Source: Bacteroidaceae bacterium
GTDB lineage: Bacteria > Bacteroidota > Bacteroidia > Bacteroidales > Barnesiellaceae_A
Direction of reading: 5' to 3'
Assembly: GCA_017561285.1 (NCBI GenBank)
Contig: JAFZDG010000173.1
Coordinates: forward strand, 1 to 10,388
DNA length: 10,388 nucleotides
Every line of letters starts with the position of its first letter. Positions within the stretch are counted from its first letter, which is position 1. The notes below the pieces were generated by a model. It did not search any database, was not told the origin of the DNA, and worked only from the letters and a program-made list of their open reading frames with translations. This document shows positions 1 to 9,000 of this stretch, piece by piece. The translations under genes were made by a program, and so were the position numbers.

Positions 1-1124
1 AAGTCCCAAACAAATATCTTGACGTTACGCTCGGCGGCATATTGACAGAGAGCAGCCATATACGACTCGTCCCAACCGGCATCGCAACACATATATTCGA
101 GACCATATTCGGCACAGAAATCAACCCAATACTTGAAGAGTTCAAGGCTACGGGGGTGCTCGGGGCCATTAGGTATATCTACACCTTCCAAAACACCATC
201 AACCAACCAATCGAAACCTGTTTTTCCACCCTTTATCCAAGAGGTATCGGTAAGTTTCTGTTCATCGGCAAGCATATAAACAAGGTCATTGTTGAGCAAC
301 TCGACATCGGCACGCGACACGATGATACCGCGCCAAGGATACTCACGATTGCCTACTGTGCGGGCAATATATTCGTAACGAGTCAATACTCGCTGATCGT
401 CATAGATGCTACCGTTGTTGGTAGTTTTGGGATAGCAAGCATACTTACCAACCAGATGGCCATTGCCGAGGCTTTGTAGGAACATACCCGGGAAATCGTC
501 GATGTCGGACTCGATGATTGTAAAGCCCAGACCGGTATCTTCATACTTAACCATCATAGGGTTAACACCAAACTTACCGGCAGGTATCGCAGACAATGAG
601 TTGTAACGAACATACGACAACTCCCACTGGTTCATAGCAGCAGGTGCCTCAGAGAACCACACAGCCGGCGCACCGGTAAAGGTAAAATCGACCATCTCGT
701 TGTTGATGATAACATTTTCTTTATCCAAACGAGTTACCATACGCCATGCCACACCTTCGTTGTAGGCACGACATATGAGACTGAAATCACCCATATCAAG
801 CGTCATTTCGTTGAAATTTTCATAGACAGAGGGGTTCTCGCCCTCTATCACCTTGATTTCGCCCTCGACATGACGTTGCTCGACAGCCGATACTGTTGCA
901 TTGTTGCCTATGACACCCACACCTCGCACATCGAGACCTACGGTAGTGCGAGCATAAGTAATGCCATCGACAGCAACCGATACATACAAGCTATCACCCG
1001 GAGTGACAATGAGTACCACTGCTTCATCGGGCGATGCAACTTGATAGGCAACGGCATTGTTTGCCGCACACAACGGTGCGACAAACAACATTGCACAATA
1101 TGTCAATAGCTTACGCAATTTCAT
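1..1124 (-). CDS. Glycoside hydrolase family 97 (alpha-glucosidase/alpha-galactosidase), 5' part only
   Basis: This is the N-terminal 374 codons of a periplasmic exo-alpha-glycosidase of family GH97 (SusB-like). The gene runs off the left edge; complete members are roughly 650-740 residues. A signal peptide opens the protein (MKLRKLLTYCAMLFVAPLCA). The N-terminal beta-sandwich follows, with the SPD motif near residues 31-33. Glu205 in the ITEA-like stretch IIESDIDDFPGM probably corresponds to a calcium-ligand Glu of SusB. PWRGIIVSRADVELLNNDLV (263-282) and WIKGGKTGFDW (296-306) lead into the barrel, and YMCCDAGWDE (344-353) ends a core strand. GH97 contains inverting enzymes with a Glu base and retaining enzymes with an Asp nucleophile. 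The deciding residues lie beyond the window, so glucosidase versus galactosidase is open. The start at 1124 gives the signal peptide directly and lies 10 bp after the GH36 stop, so the two genes are surely co-transcribed. Confidence 0.88.
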   Translation of the reverse strand, partial: MKLRKLLTYCAMLFVAPLCAANNAVAYQVASPDEAVVLIVTPGDSLYVSVAVDGITYARTTVGLDVRGVGVIGNNATVSAVEQRHVEGEIKVIEGENPSVYENFNEMTLDMGDFSLICRAYNEGVAWRMVTRLDKENVIINNEMVDFTFTGAPAVWFSEAPAAMNQWELSYVRYNSLSAIPAGKFGVNPMMVKYEDTGLGFTIIESDIDDFPGMFLQSLGNGHLVGKYACYPKTTNNGSIYDDQRVLTRYEYIARTVGNREYPWRGIIVSRADVELLNNDLVYMLADEQKLTDTSWIKGGKTGFDWLVDGVLEGVDIPNGPEHPRSLELFKYWVDFCAEYGLEYMCCDAGWDESYMAALCQYAAERNVKIFVWD

Positions 1125-1134
1125 TCACGTAATT

Positions 1135-3315
1135 TTATTCGGCGGTAAGACGGATAATTTTACTTTCAAATTGGTTGTACATGGGGAAGCGAATACCATA
1201 CTTCATCAAATATTCGCCGGTGAAAGACTTACCTTCCAACTCATTGAACCAAGACCACTTTTTGGGCTCCTTGTTCAACTCGTTGAGACGATAGGTCTTA
1301 TTGGGATCCAAGCCTTTGAGGTACAATACTTGGTTGTTGCCACCATTGATTACCTTCTCGAGCAAGTATGTAAATACCACTGCATCGTTTTGGTCTTCGC
1401 TCACGTACATCATAGCTGTACGAGGATTGGTATAGGGTGAAAGGAGACGATAGAGGTCACCATGTTGTACAATCTCGCGGAAAGTATAGTACTCTTTGAT
1501 GGCATTCTTAGAGAACTCTTTCTCTTCGGGAGTCATATTCATGGGTTGAACGTCCATACCCAATTTGGCCGACATAGCCACATCGAAACGGAACTTGAGA
1601 GGTGTTACACGACCTGTTTGGTGACAAGGCGATGCACTCACGTGGCTGGCCAATGCCATTGCGGGGAAGAACTGGGTAGTACCCCATTGGATGAAGATGC
1701 GGTTGTAGGCATCGGTGTTGTCGCTAATCCAGAACTCATCGAAGTAACGAAGCGAAGCATAGTCGATACGACCACCACCACCCGAACAGAGCATAATAGA
1801 GACTTCGGGGTGATTGGCACGAACGCGCTCAAATACACTGTAAAGACCGCGAACATACTCAATCCACAAGTGCGATTGCTTGTCGGCACTGAGGAAGAAT
1901 GAGCCTGAGTTGGTAACGAAGCGGTTGCAGTCCCACTTAACGTATGCGATACCGGGATTTTCTTTGAGCGTATTATCAACCACAGAGAAGACATAGTCTT
2001 GTACTTTGGGGTTGCACAAGTCGAGGATGAGCTGGTTGCGGCTGAGGTCTATCTCGCGGTTGGGTTGAGTGATAACCCAATCGGGGTGTTTCTCATAAAG
2101 TTCACTACGGGGATTGACCATTTCGGGCTCCAACCAAATACCAAATTTGATACCGTTGCGAGTAGCTTCCTCAACAAGATAACCAATGCCATGAGGCAAT
2201 TTTTTGCTGTTTACCATCCAATCGCCAAGACCGGCATCATCGTTATTGCGAGGATACTTTTCGCCAAACCAACCATCATCGAGCAAGAACAACTCAAATC
2301 CCATATCGGCAGCATCGCCAATGATTTTGGTAAGAATCTCTTCGTTGAAATCGAAGTATGTAGCCTCCCAGTTGTTGAGCAATGTGGTGCGTGTACGGTC
2401 GCCACGCCAGATACCATATTTTTTGGCCCAACGGTGGAAGTTGCGAGTCACATCACCTGTACCATTGCTCGAATATGAGTAGAGCATCTTGGGAGTCTCA
2501 AACACTTCGCCTTTGGCCAATTGGTATTGTCCGGCAAAAGAGTTAATGCCACAAATTACGTGCAAGTTATCGAGATTATCGACATCGAAGGTCAAATTCC
2601 AGCTACCGGGCCAAGCCAAAGTACCGCCCACTACACGACCGGCATCTTCTTGAGCAGGAGCATCAAGTCCTAAAAGGAAGCATGCATGAGCGTGTTGATT
2701 TGAACGGACACCCAATTTCGACTCCAGTGATTTTACACCACGTGTCAATTGCATCTCGGTCATATGCATCTCATCGGCCCACTCGCCATAGAATTGAGTG
2801 AGATAATATTTTTTCTCTTGGAAGAAGAGGTGCGATGAAGCATAGTTGTAGAGCATTACAGGTTTCTTTTCGCTATGTTTAATCACAGTCCAAGCCTCTA
2901 TCACATTCTCTTTGTGATAGGCATTGAAACACAATGTAACGTTGAATGGGAAATATGAATCGCGCAACTCAATTTCTGTATGTTCAATACCGTCACCCAT
3001 CAGTTCGGTTTTGTGCGATACATACACCAATTCGGTAGAAGTATTTCCATCGGCATGCACTGCTCGCAAAGCAGGCTCGTTAACATACGATGTTCCAAAA
3101 GTGGGATAGGCATCGTGCTTGGTCAGTTGAACATATTGAGCATTATTGTCCATTGACTCACCAAAATAGCATTGACGCAATTTGTTTTTGTCATCAACTT
3201 TATATACAAGCTGAATATCTTTTGTAGAGATTGTAACTACTTTCTCGGCCGCACGAACAGCGATAGCCGAAAAAGCCAAAATAATTGATAGCAAAAATGT
3301 AATGTTACGTGTCAT
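1135..3315 (-). CDS. GH36 alpha-galactosidase, exported
   Basis: This is a retaining alpha-galactosidase of family GH36, 726 residues, which is the usual length for the bacterial AgaA-like group. It would hydrolyse terminal alpha-D-galactose from oligosaccharides. A signal peptide (MTRNITFLLSIILAFSAIAVRA, cleavage near 22) places it in the periplasm. An N-terminal beta-sandwich (about 25-300) precedes the TIM barrel. Barrel motifs are LLDDGWF (344-350), WLEPEMV (394-400), YVKWDCNR with nucleophile Asp462, CSGGGGRID (510-518) and WISDNTDAYNR with acid/base Asp532. All key residues are intact. An in-frame ATG 42 bp upstream would add 14 hydrophilic residues before the signal peptide, so I place the start at 3315. 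The gene sits 112 bp after GH95 and 10 bp before GH97 in the same direction. Function is firm at family level; linkage preference cannot be read from sequence. Confidence 0.95.
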   Translation of the reverse strand: MTRNITFLLSIILAFSAIAVRAAEKVVTISTKDIQLVYKVDDKNKLRQCYFGESMDNNAQYVQLTKHDAYPTFGTSYVNEPALRAVHADGNTSTELVYVSHKTELMGDGIEHTEIELRDSYFPFNVTLCFNAYHKENVIEAWTVIKHSEKKPVMLYNYASSHLFFQEKKYYLTQFYGEWADEMHMTEMQLTRGVKSLESKLGVRSNQHAHACFLLGLDAPAQEDAGRVVGGTLAWPGSWNLTFDVDNLDNLHVICGINSFAGQYQLAKGEVFETPKMLYSYSSNGTGDVTRNFHRWAKKYGIWRGDRTRTTLLNNWEATYFDFNEEILTKIIGDAADMGFELFLLDDGWFGEKYPRNNDDAGLGDWMVNSKKLPHGIGYLVEEATRNGIKFGIWLEPEMVNPRSELYEKHPDWVITQPNREIDLSRNQLILDLCNPKVQDYVFSVVDNTLKENPGIAYVKWDCNRFVTNSGSFFLSADKQSHLWIEYVRGLYSVFERVRANHPEVSIMLCSGGGGRIDYASLRYFDEFWISDNTDAYNRIFIQWGTTQFFPAMALASHVSASPCHQTGRVTPLKFRFDVAMSAKLGMDVQPMNMTPEEKEFSKNAIKEYYTFREIVQHGDLYRLLSPYTNPRTAMMYVSEDQNDAVVFTYLLEKVINGGNNQVLYLKGLDPNKTYRLNELNKEPKKWSWFNELEGKSFTGEYLMKYGIRFPMYNQFESKIIRLTAE

Positions 3316-3362
3316 ATTGTAAATTTTTAAATATTTATCACTTTTATTTATACACAACTATG

Positions 3363-3393
3363 CAAAATAAGCCTATAAAAAAATGTCATCAAA
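3363..3393 (-). promoter_or_regulatory. Possible internal promoter for GH36-GH97
   Basis: On the minus strand a TTTG (3393-3390) is followed after 20 bases by TATTTTG (3369-3363). This resembles the Bacteroidetes -33/-7 arrangement, but the -7 box is one base shorter than TAnnTTTG. It lies about 50 bp upstream of the GH36 start in very AT-rich DNA, where chance matches are common. The two 13-bp direct repeats end exactly on its -33 element, which raises its plausibility. Confidence 0.35.
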
Positions 3394-3424
3394 TAGACAA
3401 TTACACTATTTAAATGGACAACTA
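3391..3424 (-). repeat. Two 13-bp direct repeats spaced 21 bp, candidate activator site
   Basis: On the minus strand TAGTTGTCCATTT (3424-3412) and TAATTGTCTATTT (3403-3391) match at 11 of 13 positions and start 21 bp apart, two DNA helical turns. The downstream copy overlaps the TTTG of the possible GH36 promoter. AraC-family regulators commonly bind paired direct half-sites at this spacing, next to or overlapping the promoter. The sequence differs from the repeat cluster upstream of GH95. Regulatory function is inferred from geometry only. Confidence 0.4.
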
Positions 3425-3427
3425 TAT

Positions 3428-5836
3428 TCAAACTGCATTAATTTTCAATTCACATTTATCGCCACTTTTCAACGAAACAACCCAAAAACCATCATCATCG
3501 GCCGATGATACGACCTTTGCATTATTTACATATAAGCTATAGTCATAGCCCTGAGGCAATAAAATACGAAATTCATTATCAACACCGGCTACCACAGCAG
3601 CCGATTTCAGCACACCATTCTGCCAAGAGGCCGACACTTCGGCACCTCCTCGCACACACAAGCCCGAGAAGGAACCATCACTCCAACTCTCTGGCAAAGC
3701 CGGAAGAAATTCGATATAGCCTTTATGACTTTGCAGAAGCATTTCGGCCACAGCGGCAGAGCCGGCCATATTGCCATCGGGGCAGAAAATATCGCCCTCG
3801 GCACCCGCTATACCCGCAGGTGACATAGTGAAAAGATTTTCACGAGACAACTCTGTCAGCAACGTTACAAGCGACTTATTAGCATTCTCGCCATCTCGCA
3901 AACGGGCATAATAACAAATGGTATTGGCCCTACTCCACTCTGTATCCTCCCAGCCCGGTGCATTGAGTCGATTTTCGATCGAAACCCGACAAGCCTGTTC
4001 AAGCTCGGGAGTGGTTATTTGAGCATAGGGATACAAACCCAATAGGTGCGATGTATGTCGATGATTGGGCTGACGCTCTTCGTAATCGATATACCACTCT
4101 TGCAGCTGTCCTTTACCACCAATAAAATAGGGAGGTAATTGGGCTATAGCATTGCGCAAGGTATCGGCAAAGGCGCAATCGTGATGATACCTATCGCTTA
4201 CCTCTACGAGTGCCGTAAACAACTCATAAGTAAGTGCACGATCTACAGTAGGCATCATCGTAAGGCAGTAGCCACCACCGTTGTGTGTAAAACTGTTCTC
4301 GGGAGAGATAGAAGGACCTGTAAGAAGGTATCCCGTATCGGGACAAGGAGTCAGAAAATCTAATAGGAACTGTGCATTTTCCTTCAGAACAGGATATGCT
4401 TCGTCAAGCATAAAAACAGAGTCGTGTGTAAAGCGATAATGCTCAACCATCTGCAACGCCAGCCACGTACCTCCGGTGGGAAATGCACCCCACCAATAGG
4501 CTCCACTACAAGGCGTATGCCCCCAAGCATTGGCCGTTGTATGAGCGGTCCAACCTCGTGTACCATACATGGTGCGCACCGTTTTACGTCCCGGCTCTAC
4601 CAGCGAAGCAATATAATTGAACAACGGCCTGTTGCACTCAGATAAGTTGCAAACATTGGCATGCCAATAATTTTGCTGTGTATTGATATCGAGATGATAA
4701 TCGCACGTCCACGCCATATTGCAGGCCAAATTATCATTCCACACGCCTTGCAAATTGAGAGGCAACGGAGAGTTTTCTCTCGAACCGGCAATGAGAAGAT
4801 ACCTGCCATATTGCATAAAAAGAGCCGACAGTGCATTATCACAGGCACCATCAGCCACTCGTTTCAACCGCTCATCGGTAGGATACTGCGACATATCGTT
4901 ATCACCCAAATCGAGCGATACCTTAGCAAACAAAGGAGCATAATCATTCACATGATCTGCCAACAGTTGATTGTACGACTGCTGCATTGCTACATCGATA
5001 TGACTCGATGTAGCTGCAGCATAGTCCTCGTACAAATAATCGGTGTTGAGGTCGTAGTATAAAACCACCTCATCGGCATTACGTACTTGCAGAGCATTTT
5101 CACTAAAACCACAAATACCACCAACAGGCTCTACAGCCAAAATGCCGGCATAATCAACACCGTGACAATCTACCGTACCATCTCCGGTAGATCCGCCAAA
5201 TACAATCTTATTACCTAATACACCTATGTTAGCTTTTTTATTGGGAGAGAGCGACAAGTCAAATCCTATAGCACCCGGCTTGTCGGCCGTCAATTTCATC
5301 ACCATTACTTGCGCCGGATTGGAGCAAAACACCTCACGCTTGAAAAGCGTATCACCGACAGCATACTCCACAGTCGCAATGGCTTTCCTCAAATCGAGAC
5401 TTCGTTTATATCTTGAATAAGGCATAGCGTGATAAAACCGCATATTCACATCGCCAACAGGAATATGAGTTCCAAACTTTGCAGCACGACCTACCCAATA
5501 GCGACCGGCCAAGTCGTGCAACTTATCATAGTCTCCGGCAAAAAACGAGCTTCGCATTTCATCCAAATGCTCAGCACCGCCTATCGGATCCTGATTTTCA
5601 TCAACACCACCAGTCCAAAATGTTATTTCATTAAGGGCAATCGTCTCCTCCATCACGCCACCATACACCATTGCTCCCAATCGGCCATTACCCACCGGCA
5701 AGGCTTTCATCCACTCATCGGCCGGCTCGTCATACCACAAAGCAAGGTTGCCATGCTCCTTACTCGAAGAACATGAAACAAACACATATAATAGTGCCAG
5801 TAAGAGTGTGTTCTTAACTACGAGAAAATGTTTCAT
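3428..5836 (-). CDS. GH95 alpha-L-fucosidase (or alpha-L-galactosidase), lipoprotein
   Basis: This is an inverting exo-glycosidase of family GH95 (AfcA type, usually Fuc-alpha-1,2-Gal), 802 residues, full length for the single-domain form. A lipoprotein signal ends in the lipobox FVSC, giving lipidated Cys22. The following SSSKEHG lacks the acidic run of Bacteroidetes surface-export signals, so a periplasm-facing anchor is likelier. Domains are an N-terminal beta region starting LWYDEPADEW...LPVGNGRLGAMVYGG, a linker, an (alpha/alpha)6 barrel (about 320-700) and a C-terminal beta domain. Barrel motifs are NLQGVWN (361-367), DYHLDINTQQNYW (379-391), SPEN with general acid Glu513, HRHTSHLLGLYP (592-603) and PDGN with Asp687. 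Asp383 occupies the place of the first of two catalytic Asn residues described in AfcA. His381, as I recall, is Thr in a characterised L-galactosidase, so His favours fucosidase. It is the first enzyme gene after the regulator, with its own promoter. Confidence 0.9.
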   Translation of the reverse strand: MKHFLVVKNTLLLALLYVFVSCSSSKEHGNLALWYDEPADEWMKALPVGNGRLGAMVYGGVMEETIALNEITFWTGGVDENQDPIGGAEHLDEMRSSFFAGDYDKLHDLAGRYWVGRAAKFGTHIPVGDVNMRFYHAMPYSRYKRSLDLRKAIATVEYAVGDTLFKREVFCSNPAQVMVMKLTADKPGAIGFDLSLSPNKKANIGVLGNKIVFGGSTGDGTVDCHGVDYAGILAVEPVGGICGFSENALQVRNADEVVLYYDLNTDYLYEDYAAATSSHIDVAMQQSYNQLLADHVNDYAPLFAKVSLDLGDNDMSQYPTDERLKRVADGACDNALSALFMQYGRYLLIAGSRENSPLPLNLQGVWNDNLACNMAWTCDYHLDINTQQNYWHANVCNLSECNRPLFNYIASLVEPGRKTVRTMYGTRGWTAHTTANAWGHTPCSGAYWWGAFPTGGTWLALQMVEHYRFTHDSVFMLDEAYPVLKENAQFLLDFLTPCPDTGYLLTGPSISPENSFTHNGGGYCLTMMPTVDRALTYELFTALVEVSDRYHHDCAFADTLRNAIAQLPPYFIGGKGQLQEWYIDYEERQPNHRHTSHLLGLYPYAQITTPELEQACRVSIENRLNAPGWEDTEWSRANTICYYARLRDGENANKSLVTLLTELSRENLFTMSPAGIAGAEGDIFCPDGNMAGSAAVAEMLLQSHKGYIEFLPALPESWSDGSFSGLCVRGGAEVSASWQNGVLKSAAVVAGVDNEFRILLPQGYDYSLYVNNAKVVSSADDDGFWVVSLKSGDKCELKINAV

Positions 5837-5879
5837 GGTGTAGGCTGAATTTCAATTACGCTATCAGATAAAGACTACG

Positions 5880-5911
5880 CAAAAGTACATTCGCCCGCGT
5901 ACATAAAACAA
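5880..5911 (-). promoter_or_regulatory. Promoter of the GH95-GH36-GH97 operon
   Basis: On the minus strand a TTG (5911-5909) is followed after 21 bases by TACTTTTG (5887-5880), an exact match to the Bacteroidetes -7 consensus TAnnTTTG. Transcription would begin near 5873 and leave a leader of about 35-40 nt before the GH95 ATG at 5836. The repeat cluster begins about 17 bp upstream of the -33 element, a position suited to an activator. Confidence 0.65.
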
Positions 5912-5927
5912 TAACAAACTTGCCTAA

Positions 5928-6034
5928 GTTTTTCACATTTGTATCATCCGGAGAACAATTGAATATAAAATGATACAAATGTTATATCAATGAAACAAAT
6001 GTTGCATTAACGACTAATGTAACATTTGTTTCAT
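5928..6034. repeat. Cluster of four related repeats, candidate HTCS operator
   Basis: The 13-mer ATGAWACAAATGT occurs four times. It is inverted at 5947-5935 and direct at 5970-5982, both with T at the fifth base; it is direct at 5990-6002 and inverted at 6034-6022, both with A at the fifth base. The second and third copies belong to abutting 20-bp direct repeats, ATGATACAAATGTTATATCA and ATGAAACAAATGTTGCATTA, matching at 16 of 20 positions. The outer copies turn the array into two nested inverted pairs. The cluster fills the gap between the HTCS stop and the GH95 promoter. I infer binding sites for the AraC-type output domain of the neighbouring HTCS; no binding is shown. A terminator role for the right half is the main alternative. 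Confidence 0.6.
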
Positions 6035-6035
6035 T
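5989..6035. other. Near-perfect 21-bp inverted repeat next to the HTCS stop codon
   Basis: Arms 5989-6009 and 6015-6035 are complementary at 20 of 21 positions around a 5-base loop (ACGAC). The single exception is G6004 opposite T6020. In plus-strand RNA this would be a G-U pair followed by five U; in minus-strand RNA it is an A-C mismatch with no U run after the stem. The minus-strand HTCS message ends two bases before the arm, so the hairpin could still stop or stabilise it. The missing U tract and the match to the other repeats argue more for a DNA site. Confidence 0.5.
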
Positions 6036-6036
6036 T

Positions 6037-9000
6037 TTAAGATTGATTTTTCTTCTCTCGCTGCTGAATTACAAAGACTTTGGGTGTGACACCAAACTGT
6101 TTTTGAAACAATCTACTGAAGTACGATGGAGTGCTAATACCAACCATAGCACCGGCCTCGGCAATAGACACGTTACCTTCGATAAGGAGCTCGGCAGCAC
6201 GTTGCAACCGCACAATACGTATATACTCAACGGGAGGCAAATCGAACAAGAATTTAATTTTGCGATGAAGAACGGTACGGCTCATATTAAGATTGGCCGC
6301 CAATTTCTCTACATTGAAAGACTCATCGTGCATATTCTTCAGCACTTCCTGTACAATGCGCTGCATCATTTCTTCATCGGCTTTACTATGACGTGCTCCC
6401 ATCTTACGCACAATAGGACGACGCATCAACGACTCACGTTCTATTTGACGATTTGCCAAAAGATTGTTTACACGTGCAACAAGGTAAGCAAACGAGAACG
6501 GCTTCTCGATATAGGCATCGGCACCTTGCTCCAAGCCATACAATTTACTCTTCATATCGGTTTGCGCCGAGAGCAACAATACCGGTATATGATTGTATTC
6601 GGGTATGCTCTTTATGCGCCTACACAACTCAAAACCATCCATTCGTGGCATCATCACATCACTCACCACCACATGGATTACTTCCTTAGAGAGCACCTCC
6701 AGAGCCTCCTCACCATCGTGAGCCTGATAGACAATAAATTTATCTTTCAATCGATCGACCAAGAATGCAAGCAACTCGGGATTATCATCAACCACCAACA
6801 CCGAGCAGCCTGACATATCGAATAAATTGGCATTCTTCTCCAACACCTCCACCCCCGATAAAGGCATATCACCATCAGTGGTTTTCCAAACAATGACATC
6901 GGTCTGAGTACAAGGTAACGCACAAGTAAACACATTAAATTTACCATCGTCCGATACATCTAACGACAAACAGCCTTTGTGCAGCTCTACAATAGAACGT
7001 GACAAAGAGAGTCCCAAACCAACACCCGAGTTGGCATCATCTATTTGATAGAAAGGCTCAAATATACGCTTACGCCTATCGGCAGGCACAATATCGCCAT
7101 CGGTATAAACCGAAATGAGAGCCATATCGTCTTCGGTTGTCAATTTCACCTTTATCGTATGGGCTGCATATTTAAGGCCATTATTGAGTAGGTTGCTCAG
7201 CACTTTGGTAACCTCCTCCTTGTCAATAGGTATAACCAACTCAGTCATATCTGTTACCACTTCGATACTTTTACCGGCTTGCATCACCGAGGGTTCGAAG
7301 CGCGTTACAGTCGTATCTATCAACTTTCTCACATCCTGCATCGTATAGTTGAGATTGAGCCGATTGCCCTCGATCTTGCGAAAATCGAGCAACTGATTGA
7401 TAAGCGACAACAGACGATTGGTATTCATCTCCATCACTTGTAGCTGTTTCTTCACATGCACATCCTCAATCTCCATTTCCAGCACACTTTCAAGTGGTGC
7501 TTTTATAAGCGACAGCGGAGTTTTTATTTCGTGTGCAATAGATGTGAAGAATGCAACCTTCGAACTATATAACTCCTTCTCTTTCTTTATTTCCAAGAGG
7601 TTGTAGGCACGCTGCGTTTTTTGTCTATTACGCTCTTGATACCAACTCACAACTATATATATAATGAGTAGTATCAACAAAAGATATACCGTATAGGCAT
7701 AAATAGACTTCCACCAAGGCGGTGTTACTACAACCGAAATAGAAGCTTCGTTGTCGAGCCACTCACCCTTATTATTGCTACATTGCACAACAAAAGTGTA
7801 TCTGCCCGGCGACAATTGCGAATAGGCGGCTTGTGTAGATGTCGTAACAACCCAATCATTATCCACACCATTCATCTTATATCTATACATATGTGCTACA
7901 GGCGACACATAATCGAGCGCAACAAACTCAATAATCACATTACTCTGTGTATAATCAAGTTGCACGTTATCACAAAACTGCACCGACTTATCCAGACCGG
8001 CATTTTCGTCTTGCACCACAAGCGGCCTGTTATGCACCTGAATACCGGTTATATACAATGGCGGCTCATTGACACCCAACTCTATCTCGTGCGGATTGAA
8101 GGCAATAAGGCCATCAATACTGCCAAAATAGAATGTTCCATCACTTGCTTTCAGAGCCGATTTGTAGTTGTACTGATTACTCAACAAGCCATCCTCTTTG
8201 GTAAACACCCTTATGGTACGCGTCGTAGGATTAAACCGTACCAATCCTTTGTTGGTGCCAAACCACAAGTTATGCAAAGAGTCCTCAAGAATTTTATAAC
8301 TCACATCATCGGGCAATCCATCTTTTTTAGAGAAAGTTGTAAAATCATCACGCTCACTGTTATACCTACAGATACCACCTCGGTCGGTAGCAAACCACAC
8401 ATCGCCCCTGCTATCAACAGTAATACTACTTACCGAATTGGAGCTGAGCGCAGCATCATCTCCGGCACGTGTTACAAATTTGCTTATGCGCTTTTCGACC
8501 AAATCATAGCACCACACGCCACTGCCCATTGTTGCTATCCACACACGCTGCCGGGTGTCTTCAACAATGTCATAAATAAAACCATATCCAAACTCACTCA
8601 TACGCACAAAGCGAGCACCTTCATAGGCGGCATAATAAACGCCCCATGAGTTTCCCAACCAATATCCGCCTTTAGAGTCACGAAAGATAGCACACACACT
8701 TTGTTCGTCTTGCAAATTGAGCGCCTGTCCCGATAAAGTTCTCACCGAATGATCGCTAAGCGAAAATACCTCCATGCCCTGCTTAAACATACCACAATAG
8801 ACTGCATCATCATCGGCAAACAATGCCAAATTGATATGCTTGTCGCTCATACGACCTTGCGCTTTCGAGAACATTCGCGTAGTGGGATCGTAGATATTCA
8901 CGCCATCATCCTCCGATGCAATCCATATACGGCCGAACTTATCTTCACACATCTCACGCAAACGGCGACTTGTCAACGAATGCTGACGATTGGTAGGAAA

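Noticed and set aside
42..479. Plus-strand open frame at the left edge
   Set aside because: It is antisense to the GH97 gene, whose minus-strand frame is open from 1124 to the window edge and shows family motifs.
3316..3357. GH36 start at the upstream ATG at 3357
   Set aside because: The added 14 residues are hydrophilic and bury the signal peptide. The ATG at 3315 gives a normal exported form.
5928..6034. CRISPR array or mobile-element ends
   Set aside because: The repeats are too short, in mixed orientation and partly abutting, with no cas genes, transposase or target-site duplication in the window.
6043..6813. Long plus-strand open frame (256 codons) and a similar one at 7783-8649
   Set aside because: Both lie antisense to the HTCS coding sequence, whose domains and catalytic residues are intact throughout. 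The translated products have no recognisable domain and no promoter or start context.
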